NCBI RefSeq assembly: GCF_047663525.1
Contig: NC_092603.1
Location: forward strand, 1,880,001-1,944,000
Direction: 5' to 3'
Length of the DNA stretch: 64,000 nt
From: Anas platyrhynchos
Lineage: Eukaryota; Chordata; Aves; Anseriformes; Anatidae
Below the pieces are notes generated by a model. That model did not search any database, was not told the DNA's origin, and worked only from the letters and a program-made list of their open reading frames with translations. Position 1 is the stretch's first letter. Every line of letters begins with the position of its first letter. The position numbers and the translations under genes were made by a program. Shown here piece after piece: positions 46,406-58,330 of this stretch.

Positions 46406-49400
46406 ATGAGGCTCTCCTGGGGCTGTGGCTGCCCCAGTCTCACCAGACACGCCAGGGATCTCCTGACTTCTCTCGTCACTCTGCTTCTTATCCAGCTGGG
46501 CTCAGGTAGGATCCTGTGGGGCTGCTGTGGGCTCTTCCCCCGGGGCCTGGCAAACAGGCTGCCATAAGGCATGGAGTGGCCATGGGATATGGGGGAACGG
46601 ATCCCACAGCTCAGCCCCAGCTGGGTTTCACTTTCACTTTTGTTCTTCCACACAATACGGCTGCTGTCTTGGCTCCCTTTCTGGCTCTTCTTCACCTGCC
46701 CGAATGCTGCAGAGAAGGCTCCCACTCCCAGCACACCTTCTTCTCCTGCACATCCTCCCTCTCCCTCTCCTGTTTCCCCGGTGGTTTCCCATGGGACACG
46801 GGGGATGCAGCACGCACCAACTCACGCACAGCTTGCCCTTTGACATTCACTGACCCTAAATTTACTATCGCAAAAACTCACCTCTTCTCTGTTGTCCAGC
46901 CCAGCTCAGAGTGGAGGGACCAGGCCACCCTGTCACTGCCGCCGTGGGGCAGGATGTCGTGCTGCCCTGCCACTTGTCTCCTCAACGCGATGCTCACAGC
47001 TTGGATGTCAGGTGGATTTGGGACAAATTCTCTGAGACAGTGCACCACTACCGCCATGGAGAGGACCTGTATGGGGAGCAGATGGGGGAATATGCTGGGA
47101 GGACAGAGTTGTCCAGAGATGGTCTCTCTGCTGGAAGCCTGGACTTGCGAATCACGGGGCTGAGACCCTCTGATGATGGCCGGTACATCTGCACTGTGGA
47201 AGATGCTGATGCTTATGCTGAAACCATTGTGGAGATGGAGGTGTCAGGTTAGTGGCTGGGGTGATGCTGCCAGGGCAGAGTTTACGTGTTCTTTGAATGT
47301 TTCAGCTTCTTCACAGTATGGAACATGCCCATGGATGTGGAGGTAATATCTGGGGAGAGACCCTGGATACTTTTTTCAGTTTTCACTGATTATCTTTGAA
47401 GAAAGAAATCATAATATGGTGAGTGCACTGGGCACAGGCTGCTGAGCAGCACCTTCAGCTGTGTCAGCAATGGGACCAAACAGCACACAGGGAGAGTTGC
47501 AGAGTCCTCTGAGCGTCTGGACATCTGCTTTACTTTTCCTTTTTGTGTTGGGAGAAACCTGACATGTTGTCAGGAAGTCTTGGGACTTCTTGACCCAGCA
47601 CGACTTGATGCAGAGACGCTGCCTGGAGGGGCTGAAGCTCAACACCTGGGTTTTCCATGTTATTTGGGGACAGTGGCATTGTGCAGCCCTGCTCTCTGGG
47701 TCCAGAACCTACAAGGGTGGTTTTGGGGTGAGGGTGAGTGCGTGGAGTGCCTGGTCCCTAAGCCCCTGGGGCCGTGGTTCTCCTTGGCTGTGTCTGGCAT
47801 GAGAGCAGATGGGGTCTTTGCCTTGAAATGAATCCCTCCCCAAGTCAAGCACCAGCCACAGGCTCTTTCCCCAGCCACAGGCGCTGACCCTCACCTCTCC
47901 CTGGGGGGCTACGAGGCCGGAGGCGTCCGGGTGCTGTGTCGATCGGCCGGCTGGTACCCACTGCCGCAGCTGCTGTGGAGGGATGCTCGCGGGCAGCACC
48001 TGTCCTCGGTCTCCCAGACACATTCCCAGGACCAGGAGGGGCTCTTTGAAATCGAAGGTGCCGTCATCATGACCGGGAGCGTGGAGGGGCCCTTGTCCTG
48101 CGTGGTCAGGAGCAGCCGCCTGCAGCAGGAATGGGAATTTTCCCTGCACATTGCAGGTACAAATGGCACAGCCAGGGTGAGGTGTTCCTGGCCCCTGCAC
48201 TTGTCCCGACCCAGGAGAAGTCTGGGTCTTGCTCTTCCACCCACGGGCATGGAAACGCAGCCCTTTTCCTGGTGCCTTTTCTCAGCTCCCTTCTTCCACA
48301 ATGCCCAGCCCTGGATGGTGGCTCTGGCTCTGGTCCTCGTGCTTTTGGCTGTGTCCATTGGCCTTGGTGTTTATCTCTTTCGAAAGCAAGGTAAGCTGGC
48401 AGCGCAGGGGTGGAGCGGAGGGAGGTGTTCTGCAGGGACCCCCCTGGGTGTGGAGCGGGGCTGAGCCCTGTCCCAGGGAGGTGCGTAGGAGGAGGAAGGG
48501 AATGTTCTCCTGGGGATCCCAAAGGCCTTCGGATCCTCTTGGGTGGGAGGCCAGGGAGCATGGCTGCAGCGTGGGGCTGGTGGCAAGGCTCAGCCCCCCT
48601 GCACATGTTCCCACCCAGCAACCAAGCTGCTCTGCTCACCACCTGTTTCTCCGCCTTTGCTTTTCAGCGGCACAGAGCCGAGAGCTGGGTGAATCCTTGC
48701 AGTCCCTGCCCCCAACCCTGGGGAAGTGGTGTCTGTGTGGGAGGGCCTAGGCTGGGTGGGCTCAGGGGGCTTGTGTGCTGGTGGCTCGGGGGTGCTGGAG
48801 GAGCAGCTGGAGCCTGGGGTGGGAGTGGGGAGTGCTGGGGCTGGAGCTGCCCTGGGCACGGGACACGGCCGGGATGGCTGAAAGGAACGGGGATCAAGGT
48901 GGGGACGGGGAGCGAGCTGTGGGGCTGCCCCACTCTGCACTGATGCTTCTGGGACAGGGACGTCTTCCACCCGTCCCCATTCACTTCCCCTTGTGTTTTG
49001 GTGGCTAGGTGCAGAGAGCTGCACAAGTGTCTGTTCTTCAAGCTAGAAGTCTTGCAAAATGCTCGCCCTAGGTCTTTGTTAGTGGGGTCGCTACAAGTCT
49101 GGGAGCAAGGTGGTCTGTGCCCATGCATGAGAGCAAAAAATTTGGGGTCTAGCCATCTAGCCATGGAAGCAGCAATGTGGTGAAAGTCTCTCCACTCTGA
49201 CCATTCATTCCTTTTGCTTTTTATAGCAGCAAAAAAGGATGCAAAGCTGGGTAAGTCTCCTTCCCCAAAGAGAAGGCATTTGGTGTCTTACCATGGGCAT
49301 ACTCCCATCTGACAGTACATTGCTTTTCTTTTTCTTTTCCAGTGGAACAGGCTGCAGAGATAGGTGAGTGTCCATCCCTGAACTGGAAGAATTTGCAGTG

Positions 49401-50614
49401 TAGACAATGGATGAGAAGTTTTTCCCTCTGATCATATATTCCTTATGCTTTTCTTTTCCAGAGGAAAAAGTTGCAAGACTGGGTGAGTCTCTCTTCCCCC
49501 CACAACTGAAGGAATTGGGGGTCTTTGGTTTGTAGCAGTCATTGTTGATAAACTGACTGCTCTCATCGATGCATTACTTTTGTCTTTTGTTTGTAGATGA
49601 ACAAGCTGCAGAGCTTGGTAAGTGTCTTCGTGCTCAGGCCCAAGGGCAACACCAAGGCAATGTGCAGGGGAGGGTGGGCAGCTGGGACAGAGCAGCCCAG
49701 GGCTGGCCTCTCACCCTGCCCACACCCACTGGGCACCAGCCATGGGCTGTGACCAGCTCTCCCCTCTCCTTCCAGCATGGAGAAAGTTTCTGCTGCCTCA
49801 CAATACAGGTAGGTGTGCATTGGGTTGCCCTCTGAGGTGCTTCTCCTGCCCCTGGTGGGGCATGTTCAGGAGCCAAGAGGTGCCCCATCTCCTGCCCCGT
49901 GGGGCAGCTCCTGGCCCCGAGCTGGGGAAAGCCTGCCCAGGGCTGAGCTCTGCCCCTAATGGCCTGGCTCCTTCTGTCCCTGCAGTGAAGGTGACCCTGG
50001 ATCCACACACGGCTCATCCCCACCTTGTTGTGTCTCAGGACAACAGCAGTGTGAGATGTGAAAATGAATTGCAGCAGGTGTCTGAAACACCTGAGAGATT
50101 TGACGATAGTTGCTGCGTGCTGGGCCGTGAGGAGTTCAGAGAGGGGAGACATTGCTGGCAGGTGGAGATGGAGGGAGAGTGGTTGAAGTATTCTTGGTGG
50201 GCTCTAGGGGTAGCCAGGGCATCTGTGGAGAGGAAGAAGTGGATAGACACAAGCACTGAAGAAGGGATCTGGGCTGTGGAGCACTTTCATGGACAACTCA
50301 AGTCTCTCAAATCTCCTCCCACTCCCTTGCCCCTGTCCCCTGTCCCCACGAGGATCTGGGTATGTCTGGACTGTACCCAAGGGCAGGTGTCTTTTGTCAA
50401 TGCTGACAATGGGGTTGAGATCTTCACTTTCACAGAAGCCTCTTTCAATGGGGAGAGCATCCACCCCTGGTTCTTTCGGGGGACAGAGAGAATTCAGCTG
50501 TGCCTGAGGGACAGCACCCCCAAGACCCTGTCCCCAGCCCTGGGGGGCTCCTGCCCTTCTCCAGACACTCCTCAAACACCTCTCCTTCATCCTGCAGGAG
50601 CAGCACAGGAATGA
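46406..50614 (+). CDS. BG/butyrophilin hybrid gene 6 (V-C-TM-5 heptads-B30.2)
   Basis: Exons: signal 46406-46505 (starts MRLSW instead of MGLPW); IgV 46900-47247; IgC 47875-48156; TM 48286-48390; heptads 48668-48688, 49230-49250, 49343-49363, 49462-49482, 49597-49617; linker 49776-49808; B30.2 49986-50614. The sum is 534 codons (533 aa), open throughout. Intron 1 is only 394 bp because the LTR-like insert is absent. V has WDKFSETVHHYRHGEDLY, EQMGEYAGRTEL and EDADAYAETIVEMEVSG. Heptads read KKDAKL, EQAAEI, EKVARL, EQAAEL; the last heptad of genes 1, 3 and 4 is missing. B30.2 has CENELQQVSETPERFDDSC and KKWIDTSTEEGIW, related to gene 7. AATAAA lies at 51037. No DMB piece follows. Confidence 0.87.
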
Positions 50615-51036
50615 GGGGCACTGGGGACAGGGGCTGCCCCATGTTCCTCCCTGCTGCTGGAGGAGGGCTGGGATGCTGCAAGCAGGGGCCAGGCCCCTTG
50701 CAGCCCCTGGGCTCTGCCCTGCACGCGGCTCCTGTGCTGGGGCACAAGCCCTGCTGGCACCCACGGGTCTCAGCCTGCCTCTGAGCCCCAACGGGCAGCA
50801 CAGGGGCTGCAGCAGCTCTCCACGCTCCTCTCCCCTCTGCTTGCACTGCTTGCAGACCCCAGGGCAAGGGATGTGGTCACCGTGTGCTGACAGCAATTGC
50901 AGACCACCTTTGCCTCCTAGGTTGGGGTTGATGTGTTCTATGTGCCTGGTGCTGAGCATGAGCAGCCTGTGGGGGCTCTTTGTTCCCTCCTCTGGAGCAC
51001 ATCCATGCAAGACATTGCAGCAGCAGGACTGTGTCA

Positions 51037-51042
51037 AATAAA
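51037..51042 (+). promoter_or_regulatory. Poly(A) signal of gene 6
   Basis: AATAAA in the conserved TGTGTCAAATAAAGTTTTG context. Confidence 0.8.
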
Positions 51043-51222
51043 GTTTTGTACAGGAAAATGGTGTCTGGCAGTGGCATTTCTTGGTTGCTTTCTTTCCTGA
51101 GGCTTTGCTGCCTGGGAAGGCGTCTTGCAGCAGACTGTCTCCTTGGTGTTGGTCCTGAGAGTCAGAGCCAAGAGGAACCAAAGCACCAACTGCCCCTTGG
51201 TTCTCCATCTGTTCCCTGGCAC

Positions 51223-51292
51223 CCCCTTGTCCCAGCTGGGTCATTGCCCTGCCCTGGGCTAGACAGGGTAATGACCCAGCTGGGACAAGGGG
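51223..51292. repeat. 29-bp inverted repeat (hairpin)
   Basis: Arms 51223-51251 and 51264-51292 are reverse complements with one mismatch around a 12-nt loop. The core CCCAGCTGGG is itself palindromic. The equivalent flank of gene 5 (42645-42680) has one arm only. Confidence 0.9.
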
Positions 51293-51985
51293 ATCCCCAA
51301 GAGCTTCCATCCTCCCATCACACAGGATTGGTAGAGGCTCTGCCTGCAGGGGGGGTGCTCACGAGCTTTTTGAAGTCCTCCTAGCAGAGGCAGCAGGTGG
51401 CGTCAACCTTAAAGCTGTCCATCAGGTCCTTTCATGCCATCTCCATGTCCCATGTTTCTCTTCTACCACCCAAGGTGTTCCCGTGGCTGTTTTATTTTCC
51501 ACTGCTCAGGGCAGGGTTCAGCCAGAAATGGGCTTGCAGGAGCCATGGGGCCACCCCAGCTTCACCAACCGTCAGCAATCAATAACAATCCTGCACTCCC
51601 AGAAAACCAGTGCCACTTTTTGCACCTTGTTTAAAAGCAAGCAGGGAAACAAGCTGACATTCTTGACCCAAATTCATTGCGGTGTGTTTTAAACATCGCA
51701 GCATTAAAATCAGGAGCAGACACAGTGCAGAAACAGGGGAAGGAAATGCGTTCGGAAGACACTGCATCCGATAAAAGCAGGTGATCCAAACAGACTGAAC
51801 CTCAGTGAGATGGAGCCTCCGTGGCTGCAGGACTCCCTTGGCCTCTTCGAAGGTTTAACTATATGAAGGTGGGAAGCTAAGAATAGGTTTTGAACCCAGC
51901 TACACAATGAGGAGACACAGATGCTCTCCTCCAGCTGGTTCTCAATGAGAAGCTGAGTGGTCTCCACACCCAACCATCCGTTTTC
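51293..51985. other. Spacer without recognisable gene
   Basis: The first part matches the gene 5 3' flank. From about 51390 the sequence is unique in the window. Short frames here look accidental. Confidence 0.4.
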
Positions 51986-52320
51986 ATGCACGTGGGGTCT
52001 CACCATCCCAAAATCCCATCATCCTTCATCCCATTGAGATCCCACCATCCTCACACCCCATCCTCTTTAATCCCAGCAGGGTCCCACCATCACAAAACCC
52101 CATTGTCCTCCACTCCAGTGGGGATCCACCACCACAAACCCCATCCACCTTCACCCCAGTGGGGTCTCAGCATCTCCAAAACCCCATCATCCTCCATTCC
52201 ACTGGGCTCTCACCAACCCCAAACCTCAAAACCCTCCACCCACTGCAGTCCTACCATCCTCTCAGCCAATTATCCTACATCCCACTGGGCTCCCACCATC
52301 CCCAAAGCCATCCCAGGGCC
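51986..52320. repeat. Minisatellite, period about 48 bp
   Basis: About seven degenerate copies of a unit with CACCATCC..AAACCCCATC, a CCTCCATCCC word and CAGTGGGGTC. The period shows as a 16-residue SHHP-type pattern in one frame, but I do not take it as coding. Confidence 0.8.
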
Positions 52321-52418
52321 AGGGACTGACTGACCACCACGTTCTCTAAGTGCTACTTGAAGCTGTACCATGACCACCAGCTGCATGCCTGGTCCTCCTC
52401 AATTCACAGATGTAATCT

Positions 52419-52682
52419 TCAGAGGGTTGTTTGGGAAGAACAGTAAAAGTTAGGCTCCACATGGCTTTTCTGGTGGAGGAGGAGGGCTGAGGGAACAGTG
52501 AAGCCCATCCCGCAGTCAGGGCACTGATGGGGTTTCCCTACCAAGTGCTTTTTCCAAAGTTGGTTGAACGCCGAGCTTTCAGAGAAGGCTTCCCCGCAGT
52601 CACAGCAGGGATAAGGGGGTTGTCCCCAGTGAGTCCTGAGATGGGCTAAGTAGACTGAATTCTCTTCAGGGCTATACTGCAC
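52419..52682 (-). pseudogene. C2H2 zinc-finger gene fragment
   Basis: Minus frame reads YPCCDCGEAFSESSAFNQLW followed by KPHQCPDCGMGFTVPSALLL and HQKSHV. The second finger keeps the C-x2-C-x12-H-x3-H pattern. The first has lost a standard histidine spacing (LWKKH). The linker GKPH resembles the Kruppel TGEKP type. Only about 88 codons remain, with no start domain and no further fingers. Zinc-finger genes are known neighbours of avian BTN/BG clusters, so this may be a passenger piece of such a gene. Confidence 0.75.
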
Positions 52683-52699
52683 TGGGGATATTTATAGGT

Positions 52700-52886
52700 C
52701 CCCCAGCCTGCCCGCTGGCAGGACAGAGCAAGAAGCTGAAAAGTCCTTGGCTTGGTGTAAGCACTGCTCTGCAATAATTGAAACATCAGCATGTTATCAG
52801 CACTCTGCTCATCCTAAGCCAAAACATAGCATTCTACCAGCTACAAGGAGGAAAATTAACTCTATCCTAATTGAAACCAGGACAGG
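52700..52886 (-). mobile_element. Avian ERVL-type LTR, 5' portion (minus)
   Basis: The reverse complement begins TGTCCTGGTTTCAATTAGG and runs through ATAACATGCTGATGTTTCAA and TTACACCAAGCCAAGGACTT. It is the same family as 34074-34556. Truncated and old. Confidence 0.75.
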
Positions 52887-52889
52887 ATT

Positions 52890-53340
52890 TCATGATGACA
52901 TCAGCCAGTTTTCTTGGTACTCTGGGATGAATCCCATCAGGCCCTATAGTCTCCACCTGTAGGAGCAAATTGCATGCTAATTCAGTATTTGCTGGGAGTT
53001 TATCATTCCTGCTCTCACGGTCCTCCAGCTGAGGGCAACTGGGGTCCCAGAGCCCATTGTCAGTGTTGAAGACAAAGGCAAAAAAAGCATTAAACATGCC
53101 CCTGTTTTTGAGGAGACCATCCCCATCAAGTAAAGGACCACTGTTTTCTCCGGTTCTACTTTTGCTGTTCAGATATTTTATAAAACTCAGTTTTATTTCC
53201 CCCAACAGTTCTGTCAAGCTTCAACTCAAATTGAGCTTTAGCCATATGAATTCACCCTGATAAGGACTAGGGCAGCAGATTCTGAGGCATCGCATAGTTC
53301 CTTAAAGAACAGTTCATCCATGTCATCATCCTAGCTGCAT
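52890..53340 (-). mobile_element. Old CR1 fragment (minus), diverged copy
   Basis: Minus frame reads FNAFFAFVFNTDNGLWDPSC, GPLLDGDG and [10 protein letters not shown]. It lacks the young CR1 and is more diverged than the copies in other spacers. Confidence 0.75.
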
Positions 53341-53898
53341 GCAGAAGCTGTCCCTCTGGTCCTTGGAATCCATTTCCACACTAAAGTGTCCACCGTGCTG
53401 CAGAAGGGCTTTGCTTCCCAGAGGGCAAAAGGTCTGCCCATTTCTGCCTCTTTGAATGGGCAGAGCTGGGAGTGGGGCTGACTCATTGCCCGCACCACCT
53501 TGGGAAAAGGGTGGCACTGAGATGCTCGGCAGCCAGCTGTGCCTCTTTCCCTGCAGCCTCCAATGTCACTCTGCTCTGCAGCATCTTGCACCCATCCCCC
53601 AAGGGTCAGGGCTCCTCCCAGAGGGTTACCGCAGACAAGAGCTGAGCAGAAGTTGGTGAAGTCACGTGTAGCCTTCTAGTTCCTGCAGCTATGGTGGGTG
53701 CTGAGAGGGACGACTATTTTGGTGAGACTGCCTTGGAGAAGAACACCTGGGGCTGCCTTCTGTGTCCCCCAGCCCATGATAAGCGTAGGCTCTGCACCCT
53801 GCCCAAGGCGGTGCTGGCTGTGGCTCCCTGTGCCCAGGCCTGCAGCCCCTCAGTACCTTACTCTTCTACCCCCAGATCCTGCTCCCGCTGCAGCACAG
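53341..53898 (+). other. Diverged 5' flank of gene 7
   Basis: Only patchily related to the other 5' flanks. The last 100 bp before the ATG (CTCTTCTACCCCCAGATCCT) are different, so gene 7 may have its own promoter or 5' UTR. Confidence 0.4.
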
Positions 53899-56800
53899 AT
53901 GGGGCTCTACAGGTTCTGCGGCCGCCCCAGCCTCACCGGCCATGCCAGCGGCTTCCTGACTTCCCTCGTCACTCTGCACCTTCTCCAGCTGGGCTCAGGT
54001 AGGATCCTGCAGGGTTGCTGGGGGCTCTCCCCCCTGTGCATGCAGATGTGCTGCAATAGGGCAGGGGAGCGGCTCCAGGGTAGGGGGACCAGAGCCCAGA
54101 GCTTGTTCCCCGCTGGGTTTCACTTTCCCTTTGGTTCTTTCACACAATATGGGCGCTGCCTTGACTGCCCTTTCTGGCTCTTCTTCTCCTGCCCAAAAGC
54201 TGCAGAGAGGGCTCCCACTCCCAGCACACCTCCTTCTCCTGCACGTCCTCCCTCTCCCTCTCCTGTTTCCCTGGTGGTTTCCCATGGGACACGGGGGACA
54301 CAGCACGCACCAACTCACACACAGCTCGCCCTTTGTCACTCACTGCACCTAAATTTACAATAGCAAAATCTCACTGCCTCTCTGTGCCCTTCTCCATTGC
54401 CCAGCCCAGCTCACAGTGGTGGGACCAGGCCACTCTGTCACTGCCACCGTGGGGCAGGATGTCGTGCTGCCCTGCCACTTGTCCCCTCAACGCGATGCTC
54501 GCAGCTTGGAGGTCAGGTGGATCCGGGCCAAGTTCTCTGAGACAGTGCACCACTACCGCAATGGAGAGGACCTGTACAGGGAGCAGATGGGGGCATATGC
54601 CGGGAGGACAGAGTTGGCCAGGGATGGTCTCTCTGCTGGAAGCCTGCACTTGCGAATCACGGGGCTGAGACCCTCTGATGATGGCCAGTACGTCTGCACT
54701 GTGAGAGATGCTCATGTTTATGACGAAGCCATTGTGGAGCTGGAGGTGTCAGGTTAGTGGCTGGGTTGAGGCATTCAAGGGATGGTGCAGGTGTCCCCAT
54801 ATCTGTGTGTCCCACCCAGGACCCGGTCCCATATTCATGGCCATCTACGAGGCCTTGCAAACAGTACAGTGTGATGGGGCTTCTCCTCTGTCAGTGACCA
54901 CTTGTCCAGGAAGAAGTACACCTGTGCCCTTGCAGGCTTTTTATTGAGAGAAAGCTGCATGAATGCAATGATTTAATTCAGTCTCAGGGACCCTCATTGA
55001 ACTCCATCCCCATGCTGTTGTATGGACAATGGGCACAGGTTTCTGAGCAGGTCCTTCAGCTGTGCCAACAATAGGTGCGGGTTAGGGGTGAGAGTGGCTC
55101 CGTGGAGTGCCCGGTCCCTAAGCCCCTGTGACCATGGCTGCCCTGGGCTGTGTCTGGCATGGGAGCTGATGGGGTCTTTGCCTTGAAATGAATCCCTCCC
55201 AAAGCGCAGCCCCAGCCACGTGCTCTTTCCCCAGCCACAGGCACTGACCCCCACCTCTCCCTGGGAGGCTACGAGGCCGGAGGCGTCCGGGTGCTGTGTC
55301 GATCGGCCGGCTGGTACCCGCTGCCGCAGCTGCTGTGGAGGGATGCTCGCGGGCAGCACCTGTCCTCGGTCTCCCAGACACATTCCCAAGACCAGGAGGG
55401 GCTCTTTGAAATCGAAGGCGCCGTCATCATGACCGGGAGCGTGGAGGGGCCCTTGTCCTGCGTGGTCAGGAAAAGCCGCCTCCAGCAGGAACGGGAATCA
55501 TCCCTGAACATTGCAGGTACAAATGGCACAGCCAGGGTGAGGTGTTCCTGGCCCCTGCACTTGTCCTGACCCAGGAGAAGTCTGGGTCTTGCTCTTCTAA
55601 CCCCAGCCATGTAAACACAGCCCTTTTCCTTTTGCCTTTTTTCAGCTCCCTTTTTCATAAACGCCCAGCCCTTGATAGTGGTTCTGGTCCTGGTCCTGGT
55701 GTTTTTGGCTGTGTCCATTTGCCTCGGTGTTTATCTCTTTCGAAAGCAAGGTAAGCTGGCAGCACAGGGATGGAGTGGAGGGAGGTGTTCTGCAGGGACC
55801 CCCCTGGGTCTGGAGCGGGGCTGAGCCCTGGCCCAGGGAGGTGCATAGGAGGAGGAAGGGAATGTTCTCCTGGGGATACCAAAGGCCTTCGGATCCTCTT
55901 GGGTGGGAGGCCAGGGAGCATGGCTGCAGCGTGGGGCTGGTGGCAAGGCGCAGCCCCCCTGCACATGTTCCCACCCAGCAACAAAGCTGCTCTGCTCACC
56001 ACCTGTTCCTTCGCCTTTGCTTTTCAGCGGCACAGAGCTGAGAGCTGGGAGAGTCCTTGCAGTCCCTGCCCCCAGCCCCTGGGGAAGTGGTGTCCCTGCG
56101 GGAGGGCCTGGTCTGGGTGGGCTCTGAGGGCTTGTGTGCTGGTGGCTCGGGGGTGCTGGAGGAGCAGCTGGAGCCTGGGGTGGGAGTGGGGAGTGCTGGG
56201 GCTGGAGCTGCCCTGGGCACGGGACACGGCCGGGATGGCTGAAAGGAACGGGGATCAAGGTGGGGACGGGGAGCGAGCTGTGGGGCTGCCCCACTCAGCA
56301 CTGATGCTTTCGGGAAACGGGCATTCTCCAGCAATCCTTTCTTCACTTCTGTAATGGCTTAAGTGGCACAAAGATAAAAGCTGCAGAAATGTCAGTCCTT
56401 AAAGTTCTGCTTACAATAGCATTGTACAAAGCTGTACCACAATGACTATTTCTTTAGTCCCACCTCTGATCAAGGCAGTGTTTTACCCTTTCATGGGATG
56501 TCATAAGGTCAGCTACGGGCTAAGCAAGTCTTCCCTCAGGCTTTACTTTCTTACCCATCATATATTACTTTCAGTTTCCTTTTCAGAGAAACAAGCTGCA
56601 GAACTGGGTGAGTATCACATTCCTTGGGCCCCATGGCCACGCTAAGGCAATGTGAGGGGAGGGTGGGCAGCTGGGACAGAGCAGCCCAGGGCTGGCCCCT
56701 CACCCTGCCCACACCCACTGGGCACCAGCCATGGGCTGTGACCAGCTCTCCCTTCTCCTTCCAGCATGGAGAAAGTTTCTGCTGCCTCAAAATACAGGTA

Positions 56801-57603
56801 GGTGTGCATTGGGTTGCCTGCTGGGGTGCTTCTCCTGCCTCTGGTGGGGCATGTTCAGGTGCCAAGAGGTGCCCCATCTCCTGCCCCGTGGGGCAGCTCC
56901 TGGCCCCGAGCTGGGGAAAGCCTGCCCAGGGCTGAGCTCTGCCCCTGATGGCCTGGCTCCTTCTGTCCCTGCAGTGAAGGTGACCCTGGACCCACACACG
57001 GCTCATCCTGAACTTGTTGTGTCTCAGGACAACAGCAGTGTGAGATGCGAAATTGGACGGCAGCAGGTTCCTGACACACCAGAGAGATTTGAGAACCGGT
57101 GGTGTGTGCTGGGCCTTGAGGAGTTCAGAGAGGGGAGGCACTGCTGGTTGGTGGAGGTGGAGGGAGAGTGGCTAAAGTACTCAGGGTGGGCTGTGGGGGT
57201 GGCCAGGGCTTCTGTGGAGAAAAGGAAGTGGATGAACATGAGCCCTGAAGGAGGGATCTGGGCTCTGCAGTGCGATGAGGGGCAGCTCAAGTCTCTCACA
57301 TCTCCTCCCACCCCCTTGTCCCTGTCCCCTATCCCCACGAGGATCTGGGTCTGTCTGGACTGTACCCAGCAGCACGTGTCTTTCATCAACGCTGACAATG
57401 GGGTCCAGATCTTCACTTTCAGAGCAGCCTCCTTCAATGGGGAGAGAATCCGCCCCTGGTTCTGGCTGGATAAATCGGGAATTCAGCTGTACCTGAGGGA
57501 CAGCACCCACCAGACCTCGTCCCCAGCCCTGGGGGTCTCCAGCCCTTTTCCAGACACTCCTGCATCACCTCTACTTGGTCCTGCAGGAGCAGAACAGGTA
57601 TGA
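53899..57603 (+). CDS. BG/butyrophilin hybrid gene 7 with a single usable heptad
   Basis: Exons: signal 53899-53998 (MGLYRFCGRPSLTG); IgV 54405-54752; IgC 55235-55516; TM 55646-55750; heptad 56587-56607 (EKQAAEL); linker 56765-56797; B30.2 56975-57603. The sum is 506 codons (505 aa). The first heptad exon of the other genes is present at 56028-56048 but carries an in-frame TGA (CGA to TGA), and its donor has changed from GTGAGT to GAGAGT, so I leave it out. Skipping 21 bp keeps the frame. The other heptads are gone with their introns. V has RAKFSETVHHYRNGEDLY and RDAHVYDEAIVELE. TM reads VLVLVLVFLAVSICLGVY. B30.2 has CEIGRQQVPDTPERFENRW, RKWMNMSPEGGIW and C-terminus AEQV. The V-C intron is of a second type shared only with gene 8. 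Confidence 0.82.
56028..56048 (+). pseudogene. Dead first heptad exon of gene 7
   Basis: Acceptor TTTTCAG is kept, but the exon reads AQS-stop-EL and the donor is GAGAGT. The gene 8 counterpart at 62998-63018 has the same donor change without the stop. Confidence 0.85.
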
Positions 57604-58008
57604 GGGGCAATGGGGCCAGGGGCTGCCCCAGGCTCCTCCCTGCTGCTGGAGGAGGGCTGGGATGCTGCAAACAGGGGCCAGGCCCCTTGCAGCCCCTGGG
57701 CTCTGCCCTGCACGGGCAGAGTCTCACGGGCAGAGGCAGGTCTCACCCTGCCTCTGAGCCCCAGCGGGCAGCACAGGGGCTGCAGCAGCTCTCCACGCTC
57801 CTCTCCCCTCTGCTTGTACTGCTTGCAGACCCCAGGGCAAGGGATGTGGTCACCGTGTGCTGCTGGCCATTGCAGGCCACCTTTGCCTCCTAGGTTGGGG
57901 TTGATCTTTGCTTTGTGCCTGGTGCTGAGCATGAGCAGCCTGTGGGGGCTCTTTGTTCCCTCCTCTGGAGTATATCTATCCAAGACCCAGCAGCAGCAGA
58001 CTGTGGCA

Positions 58009-58014
58009 AATAAA
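58009..58014 (+). promoter_or_regulatory. Poly(A) signal of gene 7
   Basis: AATAAA in CTGTGGCAAATAAAGTTTTG. Confidence 0.8.
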
Positions 58015-58129
58015 GTTTTGTACAGGAAGACGGAGTCTGGCAGTGGCATTTCCTGGGTGCTTTGTGTCCTGAGGCCTTGCTGCCTGGGAAGGCGTCTTGC
58101 AGCAGACCGTCTCCTCACACGCCTTGCCC

Positions 58130-58330
58130 TGCAGAGCCTTCGCCGTCCTCGTAGCCCTCCCTTGGAGGCTCTCGCACAGTTTCACGCCCTTCATCTGCTG
58201 CAGTGCAGTGCTCGAGGCGAGGCCGCAGCAGGCTGAGCAGAGCGGGATGATCCCTTCCCTCGGCCGGCCAGCAGTGCCCTGCCTGAGGCACCCCAGGGCA
58301 CGCTTCGCCCTTTGGGGTCCCATGCCATGG
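58130..58330 (-). mobile_element. CR1 RT fragment (minus) between gene 7 and DMB remnant D
   Basis: Same fragment as 21850-22060 with a short internal deletion near 58200. Confidence 0.7.

Noticed and set aside
51223-51292. Hairpin as a transcription terminator or microRNA precursor
   Set aside because: It lies about 180 bp past a normal poly(A) signal, and there is no sign of conservation; the single-arm homologue suggests recent local duplication.
56028-56048. Calling gene 7 a pseudogene because of the in-frame TGA
   Set aside because: The exon has also lost its donor and is a multiple of three, so skipping it leaves a complete frame.
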